DNA from: Brachypterus glaber
Taxonomy: Eukaryota > Arthropoda > Insecta > Coleoptera > Kateretidae
NCBI GenBank assembly: GCA_958510825.1
Contig: OY294050.1
Coordinates: forward strand, 6,301,340 to 6,365,339
DNA: 64,000 nucleotides
Direction: 5' to 3'
The notes beneath the pieces are model-generated. The model saw only the letters and a list, made by a program, of their open reading frames with translations. It searched no databases and had not been told where the DNA came from. Made by a program: the position numbers and the translations under genes. Positions 23,465 through 33,310 of the stretch are shown here, piece after piece. Each line of letters opens with the position of its first letter. Positions within the stretch are counted from its first letter, which is position 1.

Positions 23465-23672
23465 GGGGTCCACTGGACCCCAGGCAATTTGAAAGTACTG
23501 TAGTTGCAAGGTATCGATTCAAAATGGAATTAGTGGCGCCATCTGTTGTTGCTGGGAGTCCCAACAATGATATAGGCTAGTTTTGGAATGCCATTGTTGT
23601 GTCAGTGCGTCGGTAGACATTGTCGAGTGCAAACGTTTTTTTGTTGGGGTCTGACAGACCCCCTGTGACCAT
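23465..23672. promoter_or_regulatory. piggyBac left-end repeat motifs
   Basis: Two GGGGTC-N5-GACCCC palindromes (23465-23481 and 23646-23662) each lie next to a GTGACCAT box (ATGGTCAC at 23455-23462; GTGACCAT at 23665-23672). The right end has one palindrome and two boxes. The constant 5-base spacer argues for a protein-binding role, most likely the transposase. This is inference; family elements are known to need terminal and internal repeats. Confidence 0.6.
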
Positions 23673-23743
23673 AACGTTGAAAAAAAAAATTTGATAGTAA
23701 ATTTTTTTTGGACGCGTAGTGTTCGCATAGTGGACGCATACAT

Positions 23744-23814
23744 GTAAGTATATGTGTACGAATAGCTAGAATTTTTTTCCTAACCTAAAAATAATTTTTC
23801 TCGTGTATATTCAG
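23744..23814 (+). other. Possible 5' UTR intron of the piggyBac transposase gene
   Basis: GTAAGT at 23744 is a strong donor, and TATATTCAG ending at 23814 is an acceptor immediately before the ATG at 23815. Removal of these 71 bases would join a leader exon directly to the start codon. This is inferred from splice motifs only. Confidence 0.4.
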
Positions 23815-26354
23815 ATGGCGTACAATTTGAGATCTCGCTCTATAGCCGAGACTCTTCGAAACGAAGAAGACAACGATGAAATATTGGGCGCAAGTGATTC
23901 CGAATCGGAAGATAATGTTTCGGAGCAGGCAGAAGAGTCCGATGAATACCGTGTATCAGACGATGGATCCGACGAAGATGGCGACGACGATATGGCAATG
24001 GATTGGGAAAATGCATCATTGATGCAGCGCTTGTTGGGATCTGCCGCACGAGGGCGGCCCAGAACACAACTCAAAGGGAAAGATGGTTTTGTTTGGAATA
24101 CCAATCTTGCGCAGCGTCAGTCAGGTATGTTAGTGTGTGCGTGTATATATGTTTGCGTATATATGTATGTCCATTGGACTTTTATACGACATGATTTCTA
24201 TTTTTTTTGCTTCTTCGACTGTTTTTACTAAAAAAACGAGTTTTTTCGCAATTGCAACGAAAAGTGGCCTTTTTTGGCCATTTTTTTCGAAGATATATCG
24301 TCCATTTTTAGTCAGCGACGTTTTGGTTGTAACTCACGAAACCGGTAAAAAAGCACTTATTACACGACAAAAACTGCGTGGAAATGAGTGTTTGACGTAT
24401 TCACCAACTTTTTTCTTCAAAAACTGCAAAGATATGGCATCCGACAACAATGAACTTGGTCGCTTAACACATCTTGGCACAGCTATATACACAGTCCCGT
24501 TTACAGGGAAGGGCAAACGACATGTTTCCCCCCGGGCCCGGAGTTCGCGCGTTTGCGTCGACTGCCTAAAAATGGACTATATATCTTCGAAAAAAAGGCC
24601 AAAATAGGCCACTTATCGTTGCAATTGCAAATAAAATAGAATATTGACATTTCGGCATTGCCTCACTTTTTTTTGCTCCGTAAAGTCGAATACAATCTCC
24701 GCCCATGCGCGCGCATGCGCTCCGATTGTATTCAACTTCACGCAGCAAAAAAAGTGAGCCATTGCCGAAACGTCAATAAACTACTATTGTTTCCGAATTA
24801 TAAAAAATTATATTTTACTCTAATTCTTATGCTTCGTTCGAAATAAATATTTATTTTGATATTTTTTTCTGTCCATTAGATCGGCTAAGCGACATTCCAC
24901 CGACGTATATCCCGGGACCTGCAGGACCTGCTGCAAAGTTGACAAAACTCGAAGAATTTTGGGATGCTCTATTTCCTCTTGAAATAATTGAGATCATTGT
25001 AAATTGCACTAATTTGCAAATCGAGGAACACTGTGCTCAAATGATTGAGCGCGAGCAAGATACTCAGACCTACCATCATCACACGGACGTCGAAGAAATG
25101 AAAGCTTTCATAGCTCTTTTTTATTATATTGGTTCCTGGAAATCTACACACGTCAATACGCACGACTTGTGGAGTCATCAAAACGGAATGAGTTTCTATC
25201 GTTGCGTTATGCCTCGAGCACGGTTCATGGTTTTGTCTACTTGTCTTCGTTTTGACAATACAGAAACGAGAAACAGAGATGACAGATTTGCTCCAATTCG
25301 TCAGGTTTGGGAATTGTTTATTAAAAATTGTACCGCGTGCTATCAGCCAGGTCGTGATACGACTGTTGATGAAATTCTGTTCGGTTTTCGCGGCCGCAGT
25401 AAATTTAGGATGTATATAAAATCAAAGCCGGATAAATACGGCTTGAAATTTTTTTCATTGAATGATCCGAGTACATCATATCTTATTTACGCTCTTCCGT
25501 ACTTGGGGAAAATCGCAATCAATGATAAACTTGAAAATGAACAGCTGACCGAATACTACTTTCGCAAAACCACCGAGTGTATTCACGGTACAGAGCGCAC
25601 CGTAACTTGCGACAATTGGTTCACTTCAGTACCGCTTGTACAGCGCATGATGAAAGAGCCGTACAATCTAAAAATTACGGGTACTATAAGGAAAAACAAA
25701 ACGCAGATACCGGCTGAAATGAAAGTTTGCTCGAAAGAAGTTCCCGATTCCAAGTTTTGCCACGCTCAAGGTATGACTCTCGTCACTTTTACACCGAAAA
25801 AAAATAAAATTGTACTACTGATAACGTCTGATAAGCATACGACAAATGTTACGGGTGGAAAACCAGATATTGTTTTGCATTACAACTCAACAAAAGGAGG
25901 CACTGACTGCTTCGATTGGCTGTGTCATTCTTACACCGTTGCTGCTAAAACTAACAGGTGGCCAATGCGGGTATTTCTTGGTATTCTTGACATTGCAGCC
26001 GTCAATTCTCGTATACTTTTCAAATGTTATAACGTTAACAAAAAAATAAACAAAGAAGTACGAATGAAACATTGTCTCGATAAATTGTCGTTGCACTTGG
26101 CGACACCGTTTTTGCAACGACGTCTTTCTGAAATGAGTCTTCGTCTTAGCCTACGAAAGGGCATAATGACAATTCTGAACATGAATTCTAGAGTTGAAAG
26201 TTCTGCTATGTTGGAATTAAATACAAAAAAGAGGTGTGGATTATGCAAAAGACAGCAGGATCGTAAATCACGATTCGCTTGTCCTTCGTGCGAAAGACCA
26301 GTCTGTGAAGAGCATAGAGCGGCGTTGTGTGTTGGCTGTATTGGCCGTGATTAA
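23815..26354 (+). CDS. piggyBac transposase, two exons, 594 residues
   Basis: This enzyme cuts and pastes the surrounding element at TTAA sites. Coding exons are 23815-24124 and 24880-26354; the intron has GTATGT...ATTAG ends and keeps frame across a split Asp104 codon. The total of 594 residues is normal for the family. The N-terminus is strongly acidic with many Ser/Asp/Glu runs (residues about 20-65), suggesting casein-kinase-type phosphorylation sites. The DDE/D-like aspartates are present: Asp267 (TTVDEILFGF), Asp348 (TVTCDNWFTS) and Asp446 with Asp449 (GTDCFDWLCHSY), followed by the family block KTNRWPMRVF. A C-terminal cysteine-rich domain (CGLCKRQQ, CPSC, CEEHRAALCVGC) matches the end-binding zinc domain. 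A polyadenylation-type AATAAA lies near 26401. No stops or frameshifts are seen, so it is probably functional. Confidence 0.93.
24248..24628. mobile_element. MITE-like inverted-repeat unit nested in piggyBac intron
   Basis: Arms of about 67 bp (24248-24316 and 24562-24628) start GCAATTGCAACG and include AAGTGGCC, TTCGAAGATATAT and CCATTTTTAG in inverted order. The 245-bp centre has more balanced base composition. No clear target duplication was found. Confidence 0.65.
24642..24778. mobile_element. Near-perfect 137-bp hairpin nested in piggyBac intron
   Basis: The unit begins TATTGAC and ends GTCAATA. The arms of about 68 bp match almost throughout (TTTCGGCATTGCCTCACTTT, GTCGAATACAATC) and meet at a GC-rich alternating centre, GCGCGCGCATGCGC. 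This could extrude as a cruciform or, in RNA, form a long hairpin. Confidence 0.7.
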
Positions 26355-26888
26355 CTTTTGTCATCTATTTTTTTCCTATGTAAAATACTATGTAATGCAT
26401 AAATAAACACGAAATAAGTTTACTTTCTCAATAAAAATACTTTATTTACTGTATAACCTACATTACCCACTTCTTTCTTTCGATTCACAAATTTGCCGAA
26501 ATAGTCAACTTCAGACATCCGAATAAATATACTTTTTTCACAATTCAGTATAGCACAAATTTTTTCTTGATAGTGAATCGCTTCACGAAGAAAACCTGTT
26601 TGGAACTATTGCTTTATCTTAAAAAATAAAGCCTGTGGAATTTTTTAACTGAAAAATGCCAAAATTTTCGAAAAAAAATTTAAAAGTCTTATATTTACAT
26701 AAAAAATTTAAAAACATTTAAAACAAACGACGGGATTATGAAAAGGAAGTCTTAAACTTACTTTCTGGAAAGATTATTTATACGGACAATCGAAAAAACA
26801 AAAATAACAAATTGTTTTTTGCTTGGGGTCTGGGGGACCCCGTGTGACCATTACGTAATTATTTGGAGGTGTGACCATGTCGGGTTAA

Positions 26889-27416
26889 AATTCTTAATAA
26901 AAATATGAATTCCTAAGCTATTTATTGGATAAAACCTTGTATGGCACTCATGGGTAAACCGATATTGCCCTCTCGCTAACTATTTTTTGAGTGTGTTAGA
27001 CCTTATATTGTCAATTATATTAATTTGCTGTTGTTTTGTTTCAGGTTTAAAATGTGAAAATGATTTGAAACCAAAACCATAACAGCACAAAACTTGGTAA
27101 GTGTAACTATTAATTATTTTATATTGTGTATTATAGCATTTAAAGTTTTTAAAAAATTAATATTTTAAACATAGTAAAACTTAATTACAGTTTTACCTCA
27201 AATTTGTTTGGATTCCCGAGAATATTATAATTCTCTTTGTATATATGTGAAATATCTTTATACAATGTATTATGTTATACATAACCTGTCATGTTAATTA
27301 AATGCTAAGTAACTTTTGGAACTTAAAATTAAGAAATACCTGGTGTTTAGAATATATTCGTCTCAAGACTTAATACTATAAACTAGAGAGCCTTAATTTG
27401 AAATTTTCTTGGTTAT
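26889..27416. other. Downstream flank of piggyBac; possible short exon inside
   Basis: AT-rich host DNA. The only notable item is the exon-like segment at 27045-27096, annotated separately. Confidence 0.4.
27045..27096 (+). other. Candidate 5' non-coding exon of the LRR-Ig gene
   Basis: A pyrimidine-rich acceptor (TTGTTTTGTTTCAG) precedes 52 bases that are followed by a perfect donor, GTAAGT. The segment has no long frame but contains ATGTGA, a start codon followed at once by a stop, and a second tiny frame, ATGATTTGA. The first coding exon of the receptor gene begins at an acceptor (34425), so an upstream leader exon must exist. This is the best candidate I see, but other genes or chance could explain it. 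Confidence 0.3.
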
Positions 27417-28079
27417 AAACTAAATTTTATTATCGTAACTATAACATACTAGTATGAAGAATAGCATACTACACACATTTTATTACTTAACTACAACAAA
27501 CAATGACGTCACACTAACTATTCGTAGTAACCACGTACTCTAGGTGGTTTGCTCACATGGTAAGTATTTCTATCCTTTTTTATTATATTTCTGTCCACTC
27601 CAAATCATATTTTTTCGAACAAGAAGAGGAAAAAATTGGTTAGGTATAATTTTTTGGGTAAGCCAGATGTTAAAAATATTTGTAAGATTCACAGATCTCA
27701 TATATGTATGAAATCTGTTGTCAGATTGTTTTGCCAGGCACTTTTTTGTGCAAGAACGGATTAAACTGAAATAATTTTAAATAATCGTCACATATCATTC
27801 GTGGATAATGTAGGTACCTATAATAAATGAGTTATATAAAAGTAATTTATAAGCTTTATGCAAAATTGTTTTTGCAAAGTTAGGACAAGCCTAATTTTTT
27901 CCTTGTAGACCTCATTTTTGGTTCTCAATTTCAAATATCGTAAAATAATCAACTCAATCAACTTTTTAACCTCGAAAAAGATTTTGGTATAATAGTGTTC
28001 TACTTTACTAGCTATGACGTCATTTAAACAACACAGCCATACTAGTATGTTATAGTTAAGATAACAAAATTTGGTTTTA
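27417..28079. mobile_element. TIR element with ATAACATACTAGTATG arms
   Basis: AACTATAACATACTAGTATG near 27438 and its complement near 28040 are the cores of arms of about 36 bp. These also include AAATTTTATTATCGT and its near-complement. TGACGTCA lies just inside both arms. Length about 660 bp; no transposase frame, and the ends are approximate. Confidence 0.5.
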
Positions 28080-28247
28080 GTCGAATGAAGTAGTGAAAAA
28101 AAATGTTCTGTCGTGAGTTTAATCAAAATATAATGACCTACTGTGCTCTATCTTTTTCTTACCAATTAAAAAGTAATTAAAAAAAAAACAAACCCATTCG
28201 TACCTGAAAAAGAATCCATAAGTTACAGTTAAATTAATATCTAATTA

Positions 28248-28629
28248 CACGGAAAGAAATTAGTGGGCTCTGCGCTATACATTATAAGATATTTGGTAAC
28301 AGTGGCAAATTATAGTGATTTAAGCTATAGATTATAAGGGACACAATAACTAATAATGTTAAAAATAAATTGGAAACGATTATATATATTACAGACACGA
28401 TTATATTTATTACAGGCACTATTATAAATTTACAGAAATTTTATTATATTATAAAAATTATTAGAACGGACAATAATTAAATCTATTTAAGCTATAAATG
28501 CCATACTATTTGTTATATTTTATTATTCACTAAACAATTAAAGTAGTTCATATAATTTTTACACTGACTGCCATAATTGTAAGAGAAAGCCTTGTATTTA
28601 TATAATAAGCGATTATAATTTTTTCCGTG
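28248..28629. mobile_element. MITE with CACGGAAA ends and TA duplication
   Basis: The left end CACGGAAAGAAATTA and the right end, read inverted as CACGGAAAAAATTATA, bracket 382 bp. TA flanks both sides (28246-28247 and 28630-28631). The interior repeats TTATAATTT/GATTATA-like phrases. A lone related end (TTTTTTTTCCGTGTA) occurs near 51832-51845. It fits a Tc1/mariner-type non-autonomous element. Confidence 0.7.
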
Positions 28630-28916
28630 TAGGACGCGATATTATTTACCAAGAAAAAATGAATTAGTAACGAAACCACGTGAATTAATAACTATATAAC
28701 GACTAGTCGTGCTTTTACTAACATGTATATTCTGCCATTTTATTTGCAAATATTCTGCGAGCTGGAGAAAATAGAAAGGAAAATGGTTGAATATTTTATA
28801 GTCGGGACTGTATGGCCGGAAATTTGTAGAGGATATTTCAAAATTAAATACGACAGAATATTTAACATACCTTATTGATTTTTAATAATTTCATAATATT
28901 ATTCATATAATTATTA

Positions 28917-29627
28917 CATATCGTCATCTAAAGGCTCTAAAGGTCTAACTCCAAAACGTCATATTTTTCAGGAGACGTAAAAAACGATTTAAAACTTAAT
29001 TATAGCAATTTAGAACTTTAAAACTAGCTTGTTCGCAGGTAAAAATGTTTGAAATGTGTTAATGTATTTAAAACTTTTCATTGTTATCTATTTTATATAA
29101 ATTATTTGAAAATTAAATTTTAACCACAGAATCTAAATTCACTAATGGTCTAACTCCAAGGGAAGATAAAAGAGGATACCTATCGTATTATATCGCGTAA
29201 TATTATTACAAAAAATTTATATTTTTATATTTAATATATAGTATTACTACTAGGTAGGCATAATATATATACATTATTAATGGCAATAATTATAATTATC
29301 ATCAAACAGTAAATTAACAAATATTTAAAACGGGATCCCCTGTTGTCGAGAAATAGTTTGACATTAGTGACAGTTCTCATTTAATTGATTTCTCACAATC
29401 AGAATATATTTAACAATAGATATATTCTGCTCACAATCATATGATGGAGTTAGACACTTAGCGACTTAAAATATTTACATTTTTGCATTTTTTGAGGCTG
29501 ATATTGGTTTAATGCAACTTTTTTTTTTTTAAGTATGTTGGTAATCAGATAATGAAGCAAATTTGATAAAAATCTCATTTTTGAAAAATTTGGAGTTAGA
29601 CAACTAGAGCATTTAGTGGACGATATG
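28917..29627. mobile_element. TIR element, family T1, copy 2 (711 bp)
   Basis: The ends are CATATCGTC and GACGATATG with exact TA duplications at 28915-28916 and 29628-29629. It matches the copy at 2236-3236 over most of its length but lacks about 300 bp of the AT-rich centre. It carries an extra 28-bp mini-hairpin at 29402-29429 flanked by a 10-bp repeat. No coding capacity. Confidence 0.8.
29402..29429. mobile_element. 28-bp palindromic micro-insertion with 10-bp flanking duplication
   Basis: Compared with copy 1, this copy has 28 additional bases between two copies of CTCACAATCA (29392-29401 and 29430-29439); copy 1 has CTCACAATCA once. The insert, with its flanking A and T, reads AGAATATAT...ATATATTCT, an inverted repeat. 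It looks like a minimal transposon remnant or an excision scar. Confidence 0.6.
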
Positions 29628-29639
29628 TAACCCTGCATA

Positions 29640-29990
29640 AAGAAACCAGGTTAGTGTGTCAAATTTACGTATTTTTTTTGTCCCCACCCACAGGGGGTGG
29701 GTGGCAGGATTCGTCAAATGTATGTTTTAGGGGTAAAGGGAAACTGGTCAGTAAATTTGAAAAGGTTGGAAATTTTTCAGAGGTGAGGACCTTTTTTTTA
29801 AGTCTTCAAAATTTTACGGTCGGGGGTAGTAAAGCTTTTTTTGAGTTGAGGGAATTTTTCAGAGGACCTTTTTTTTAGCAAAATTTCAGGGTCAGGGGTA
29901 AAGCTCTTTTTTTTATTTGGGAAATTTCTCAATTTTTAATTTTTTAGTTGGGAAATACCTGCTCTGCCCCCCCCCCCTGTTAAATACACA
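29640..29990. repeat. Dispersed repeat R3, copy 1
   Basis: It contains GTCCCCACCCACAGGGGGTG (a small hairpin) and tandem-like phrases AGAGGTGAGGACCTTTTTTT and TTTTACGGTCGGGGGTAGTA. Relatives occur at about 36030-36220, 41025-41105 and 43215-43460. Non-coding. Confidence 0.5.
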
Positions 29991-31412
29991 GGTAAACTTT
30001 TAACAACCTTTAAGTTGACTTAACTTAGATCACAAACGGTTTGAATGGTAGCACAGAGTAGAATGGCCGGCCGGTAGCGCTGAAAATGCGACCTGATCAG
30101 TAGTTGAGTTTTTTGTACTTTCAAAAAACTCCTAACTGAATAAAATATTAGTGATGTTTAATTTGTTATGGTTGGCTGTACCTAAAATTTGAATTTGAAT
30201 TTTAAAAATAAAATTATCTTGTGATTTTTGACAATTCTGTCTCAACCTGTCTTGTATATTGGTCAGGGATCATATTTTTTTTTTCTATCTTATTTTCCAT
30301 CTTGCTTTACATGCGTTTTAAACTTCAAAATATCCTTTTTTGCTTTCTTGTGACAATATACTAAGCTATGCATGAGGATTTTCGCGTTCCAGGTTAGGAC
30401 TCAGGATTCCGACACAATTAAGCTCACAAAAACCATTTCAATTGTTTTCCAGAAATATTCTCGAGAAGGTGAAACGTTTCAATTGTCTTATTTCCAAATA
30501 CCAGCTTCTAAACAGAAACTAATTTAGAATTAATTGAAGAAACTAATATTTATATACGACTTCGACATTCACTTTTGTTTAGAAGTTACATGTATTGTTA
30601 CTTAAACCTAAAGTAGTGTATCGAATTTTGGGTATTATTTTGCCTTTTGCTATTATTTTTTGCGTATTTAAAACACCCAATATAATAAGATTTTGTACAC
30701 TTATACATAGGTACTTATACTTGTAGATGTATAACTTTCCCGAAATTGTAGCTCCTAAATTCATCCGAAAATAATTTTTCTAATTTTTTTAATTGCAAGT
30801 TCTTATATAGGGAAATGGCAAGTAAGACATTGGTTAATTTAAAAATCGTCCTAATAATTTGTTGTGTTTAGTTGTATAATGGGTTTTGACCAATTTTTAC
30901 TTGTTTATTAAATAACAAATTTTATTCAATATTCATTGATCAGATTTAGCTTAAACTTTGCTCTAAAATGTTTAATATTTTAAAATTGGTTAAGAACGCC
31001 GAATACTAAGGATGCTTTTCGACAGAAATAACATTTATTTGTCACAACCAAATAATTCAATTGGCCATATCCAACCAAATATTTTGTTGACACAAATAAA
31101 CTCTTTTATCAGTGTGACAATAATTATATTATATAATATTCAAACGTGTAAAAAGTATATGCAAATGGTCTAGGCCAGACACTTTAAACTCTAATTAGTG
31201 CTTTTATTATGATTAAAATTTACATTTGAATAAAACATTAAAACTGAACTCGTAAATCAGTTTTAAACCAAAACAGCCAAAGTATACTTAGGTAATATAA
31301 TTTATTATCTACCCTGGTATCCGAAAAATTTTGAATTTCCAAATTTATTGAAAATAAAAAATGCATAAGGTAAAAAGGGGTCAATGTAAATTTTTTGATA
31401 ATATGTATAGTT
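29991..31412. other. No gene seen
   Basis: AT-rich sequence; no supportable gene, tRNA or terminal repeat. Confidence 0.4.
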
Positions 31413-31643
31413 TAGCTTTGATAGGTTGGAAGAGAGCTTTTTTACTCTTTAAAATAATATCACCATCCCCGCTTATCTGTCCACCGTTGAAATGGTGAGT
31501 CACTCAATGATTTTGACATCAGACCATTATGGTCTGATGTCAAAATCATTGAGTGACTCACCATTTCAACGGTGGACAGATAAGCGGGGATGGTGATATT
31601 ATTTTAAAGAGTAAAAAAGCTCTCTTCCAACCTATCAAAGCTA
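31413..31643. repeat. Perfect 231-bp palindrome
   Basis: Arms of 115 bp are exactly complementary, with a single unpaired T at 31528 in the centre (CAGACCAT-T-ATGGTCTG). The left arm starts TAGCTTTGATAGG and the right ends CCTATCAAAGCTA. I compared both arms base by base and found no mismatch. It contains no long ORF. It could be a recent fold-back duplication, a hairpin-RNA source, or an assembly artefact. Confidence 0.95.
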
Positions 31644-32298
31644 TGATAGTCAAGTTAACATAGTGGACAGTTTTGCTGCAAACCGTTTACACACATGCTT
31701 TGGTTCAGAAGTTTTCGCGAAAAAGTGTCCGAAGTCACCTAAACCGTCCGAAGTCTCCTCGGTTGACAGTAATAATTATGTGGAAACAAGTAGATACTAA
31801 TTAAACTTAAAACAAATTATTGAACTTTTAAAAAATAGTTAAGTATCGTTATAACATGTATTTTTATACTTCCAACAAGTATCTAACGTATCACAAATAC
31901 TTTATATTTTCCCCCGTGTGTACCGCTTTTTAATAATATTATTATCTCTACCCCTATTTATCTTACCTTTTAATATTTGTAATGTTTAAGAGCTCCTTTA
32001 CATTATTCGTAATATTTAACAGCTACTTTTAAAGGAGTCCTTTTCATTAGTAAGGATTTATTTTAATATAAATAATTAGGTAATGTAGGCATTTAATATT
32101 CAGACGTATTCATACTCACAAACTTTGAAACAATAAAAACAGCCAAGTAAGACTAAAACAAGAGATTAGTGACGCTACAAGCGACACGATTTTATAAACG
32201 TAAACACTCTGAAGTAAAGAAAAAAAAAGGGTAAAAGAACGTTTGATATTTTTCTAAATTAGTTGTCGTTGACACGCTAAAAAAAAATAACTAGTCTG
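31644..32298. other. No gene seen
   Basis: AT-rich; GTCCGAAGTCACCTAAACC and GTCCGAAGTCTCCTCGG form a short local near-repeat at 31726-31762. No supportable gene. Confidence 0.4.
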
Positions 32299-33310
32299 CA
32301 CTGTAAAAACTGGGAGTAAAATTAGAAAATAATATCAAGATTAATTTATAAAAATCATATTATTTAAACTGCTACTGTTTCATAGATTATTTTTTAACCA
32401 GTCATTTAAAAATATTTCTGACCACTTGTTTATTTCTGTCCAATCATATTTCAATTATATCGGGAATTTTCTACTGTAAAAAATTCAAGTGAGAATCGCT
32501 GTAGTATTTTGTTTTTCAGTATTTCTCTTTTACAACAAGATTTCATACACAAAACGAATTAATAATGAAATATATTACTATTTATAATTATTATTACTTT
32601 ATTAGTTACCAAAAAATACCACAAAATATTCTTTTTATAAAATGTAATGACAGTTTTTATAGGTTGACTTTTATGAACATGCCTAGCGCAGTACCGCGCT
32701 AGTCAGTACTGCAGTAAGTGACTTAACTATTGACAGAACCATAATTTTCAATTTAAAAATGGACAAAAAAAGTTTTAGATTAGCAATTAAGTATGGAATG
32801 AAATAAATCAAATTAAAGAATATGCATGTAAAAAATAATAAAACAATTTATATCATTTTGCGATGAAAAAAACATAAAAGTTGGTTTGACATATTATAAA
32901 TCGTTGAAAAATAATCTTCCGAATGACACATGATTGTTCGAATTATCGGAAAAAATTCACAGTTTTTATTCAAATTTGCTGTCAAGGGAACGTTCAAGTA
33001 TTACGTAACGCAAATTTTGATCATTTTGGACCCCCCCACCTTTGTCGGACGCCATAAAGTTAAGGGTTGGTCCCAAAAAAAAAACGCCCCGCTACCGAGA
33101 ATTTTCTTATGTAAGAAGTTGTTTGACTGGACATAAAGAACACATATACAAAGTCTCCTCGGTGAGGTAATCACAAAAATTCTACAGGGCGTGGGCCCGA
33201 GGACTATTAAATTTACCATTTAAATTTACGATAGCTACATAATATCCTAAAATCAAGTTTTAAAATTATATTATTATTTTAAAATTACGCTATTAAATAC
33301 GGCATAACTT
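32299..33310. mobile_element. Degraded relative of the CACTG-ended element, with insertions
   Basis: CACTGTAAAAACTGGGAGTA and AATATCAAGATTAA at 32299-32345 parallel the left part of the element at 19788. Later phrases, TTTAAATTTACGATAGC and AATCAAGTTTTAAAATTATA near 33218-33265, match that element's next section. Between them lies unrelated DNA, including a GGGAACGTTCAAG terminus at 32986. Confidence 0.45.

Larger units (their letters stand above)
24125..24879 (+). other. Intron of the piggyBac transposase, filled with two hairpin elements
   Basis: The 755-bp intron begins GTATGT and ends TCCATTAG. It contains two separate inverted-repeat units (24248-24628 and 24642-24778). If the intron is retained, translation stops at 24229-24231 after about 138 residues, giving a protein with the acidic N-terminus and no catalytic domain. 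Confidence 0.7.
23449..26884 (+). mobile_element. Intact piggyBac transposon
   Basis: The element begins CCCGGCATGGTCACC and ends with the complement of CCCGACATGGTCACA. It is flanked on both sides by TTAA (23445-23448 and 26885-26888), the exact target duplication of the piggyBac superfamily. Length 3,436 bp. It encodes one transposase gene in two coding exons. Both ends carry GGGGTC-N5-GACCCC palindromes (23465-23481, 23646-23662, 26825-26841) and GTGACCAT boxes in either orientation (23455, 23665, 26844, 26871), which are probable transposase-binding sites. Nothing in the reading frame looks broken, so it may be autonomous. Confidence 0.95.

Noticed and set aside
23811..24104. 97-codon - frame rich in Ser
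   Set aside because: Antisense of the acidic N-terminus of the transposase.
24137..24607. 156-codon + frame overlapping the piggyBac intron
   Set aside because: It runs through the inverted-repeat unit and shows matching peptide pieces from both arms; the piggyBac exon structure explains the region better.
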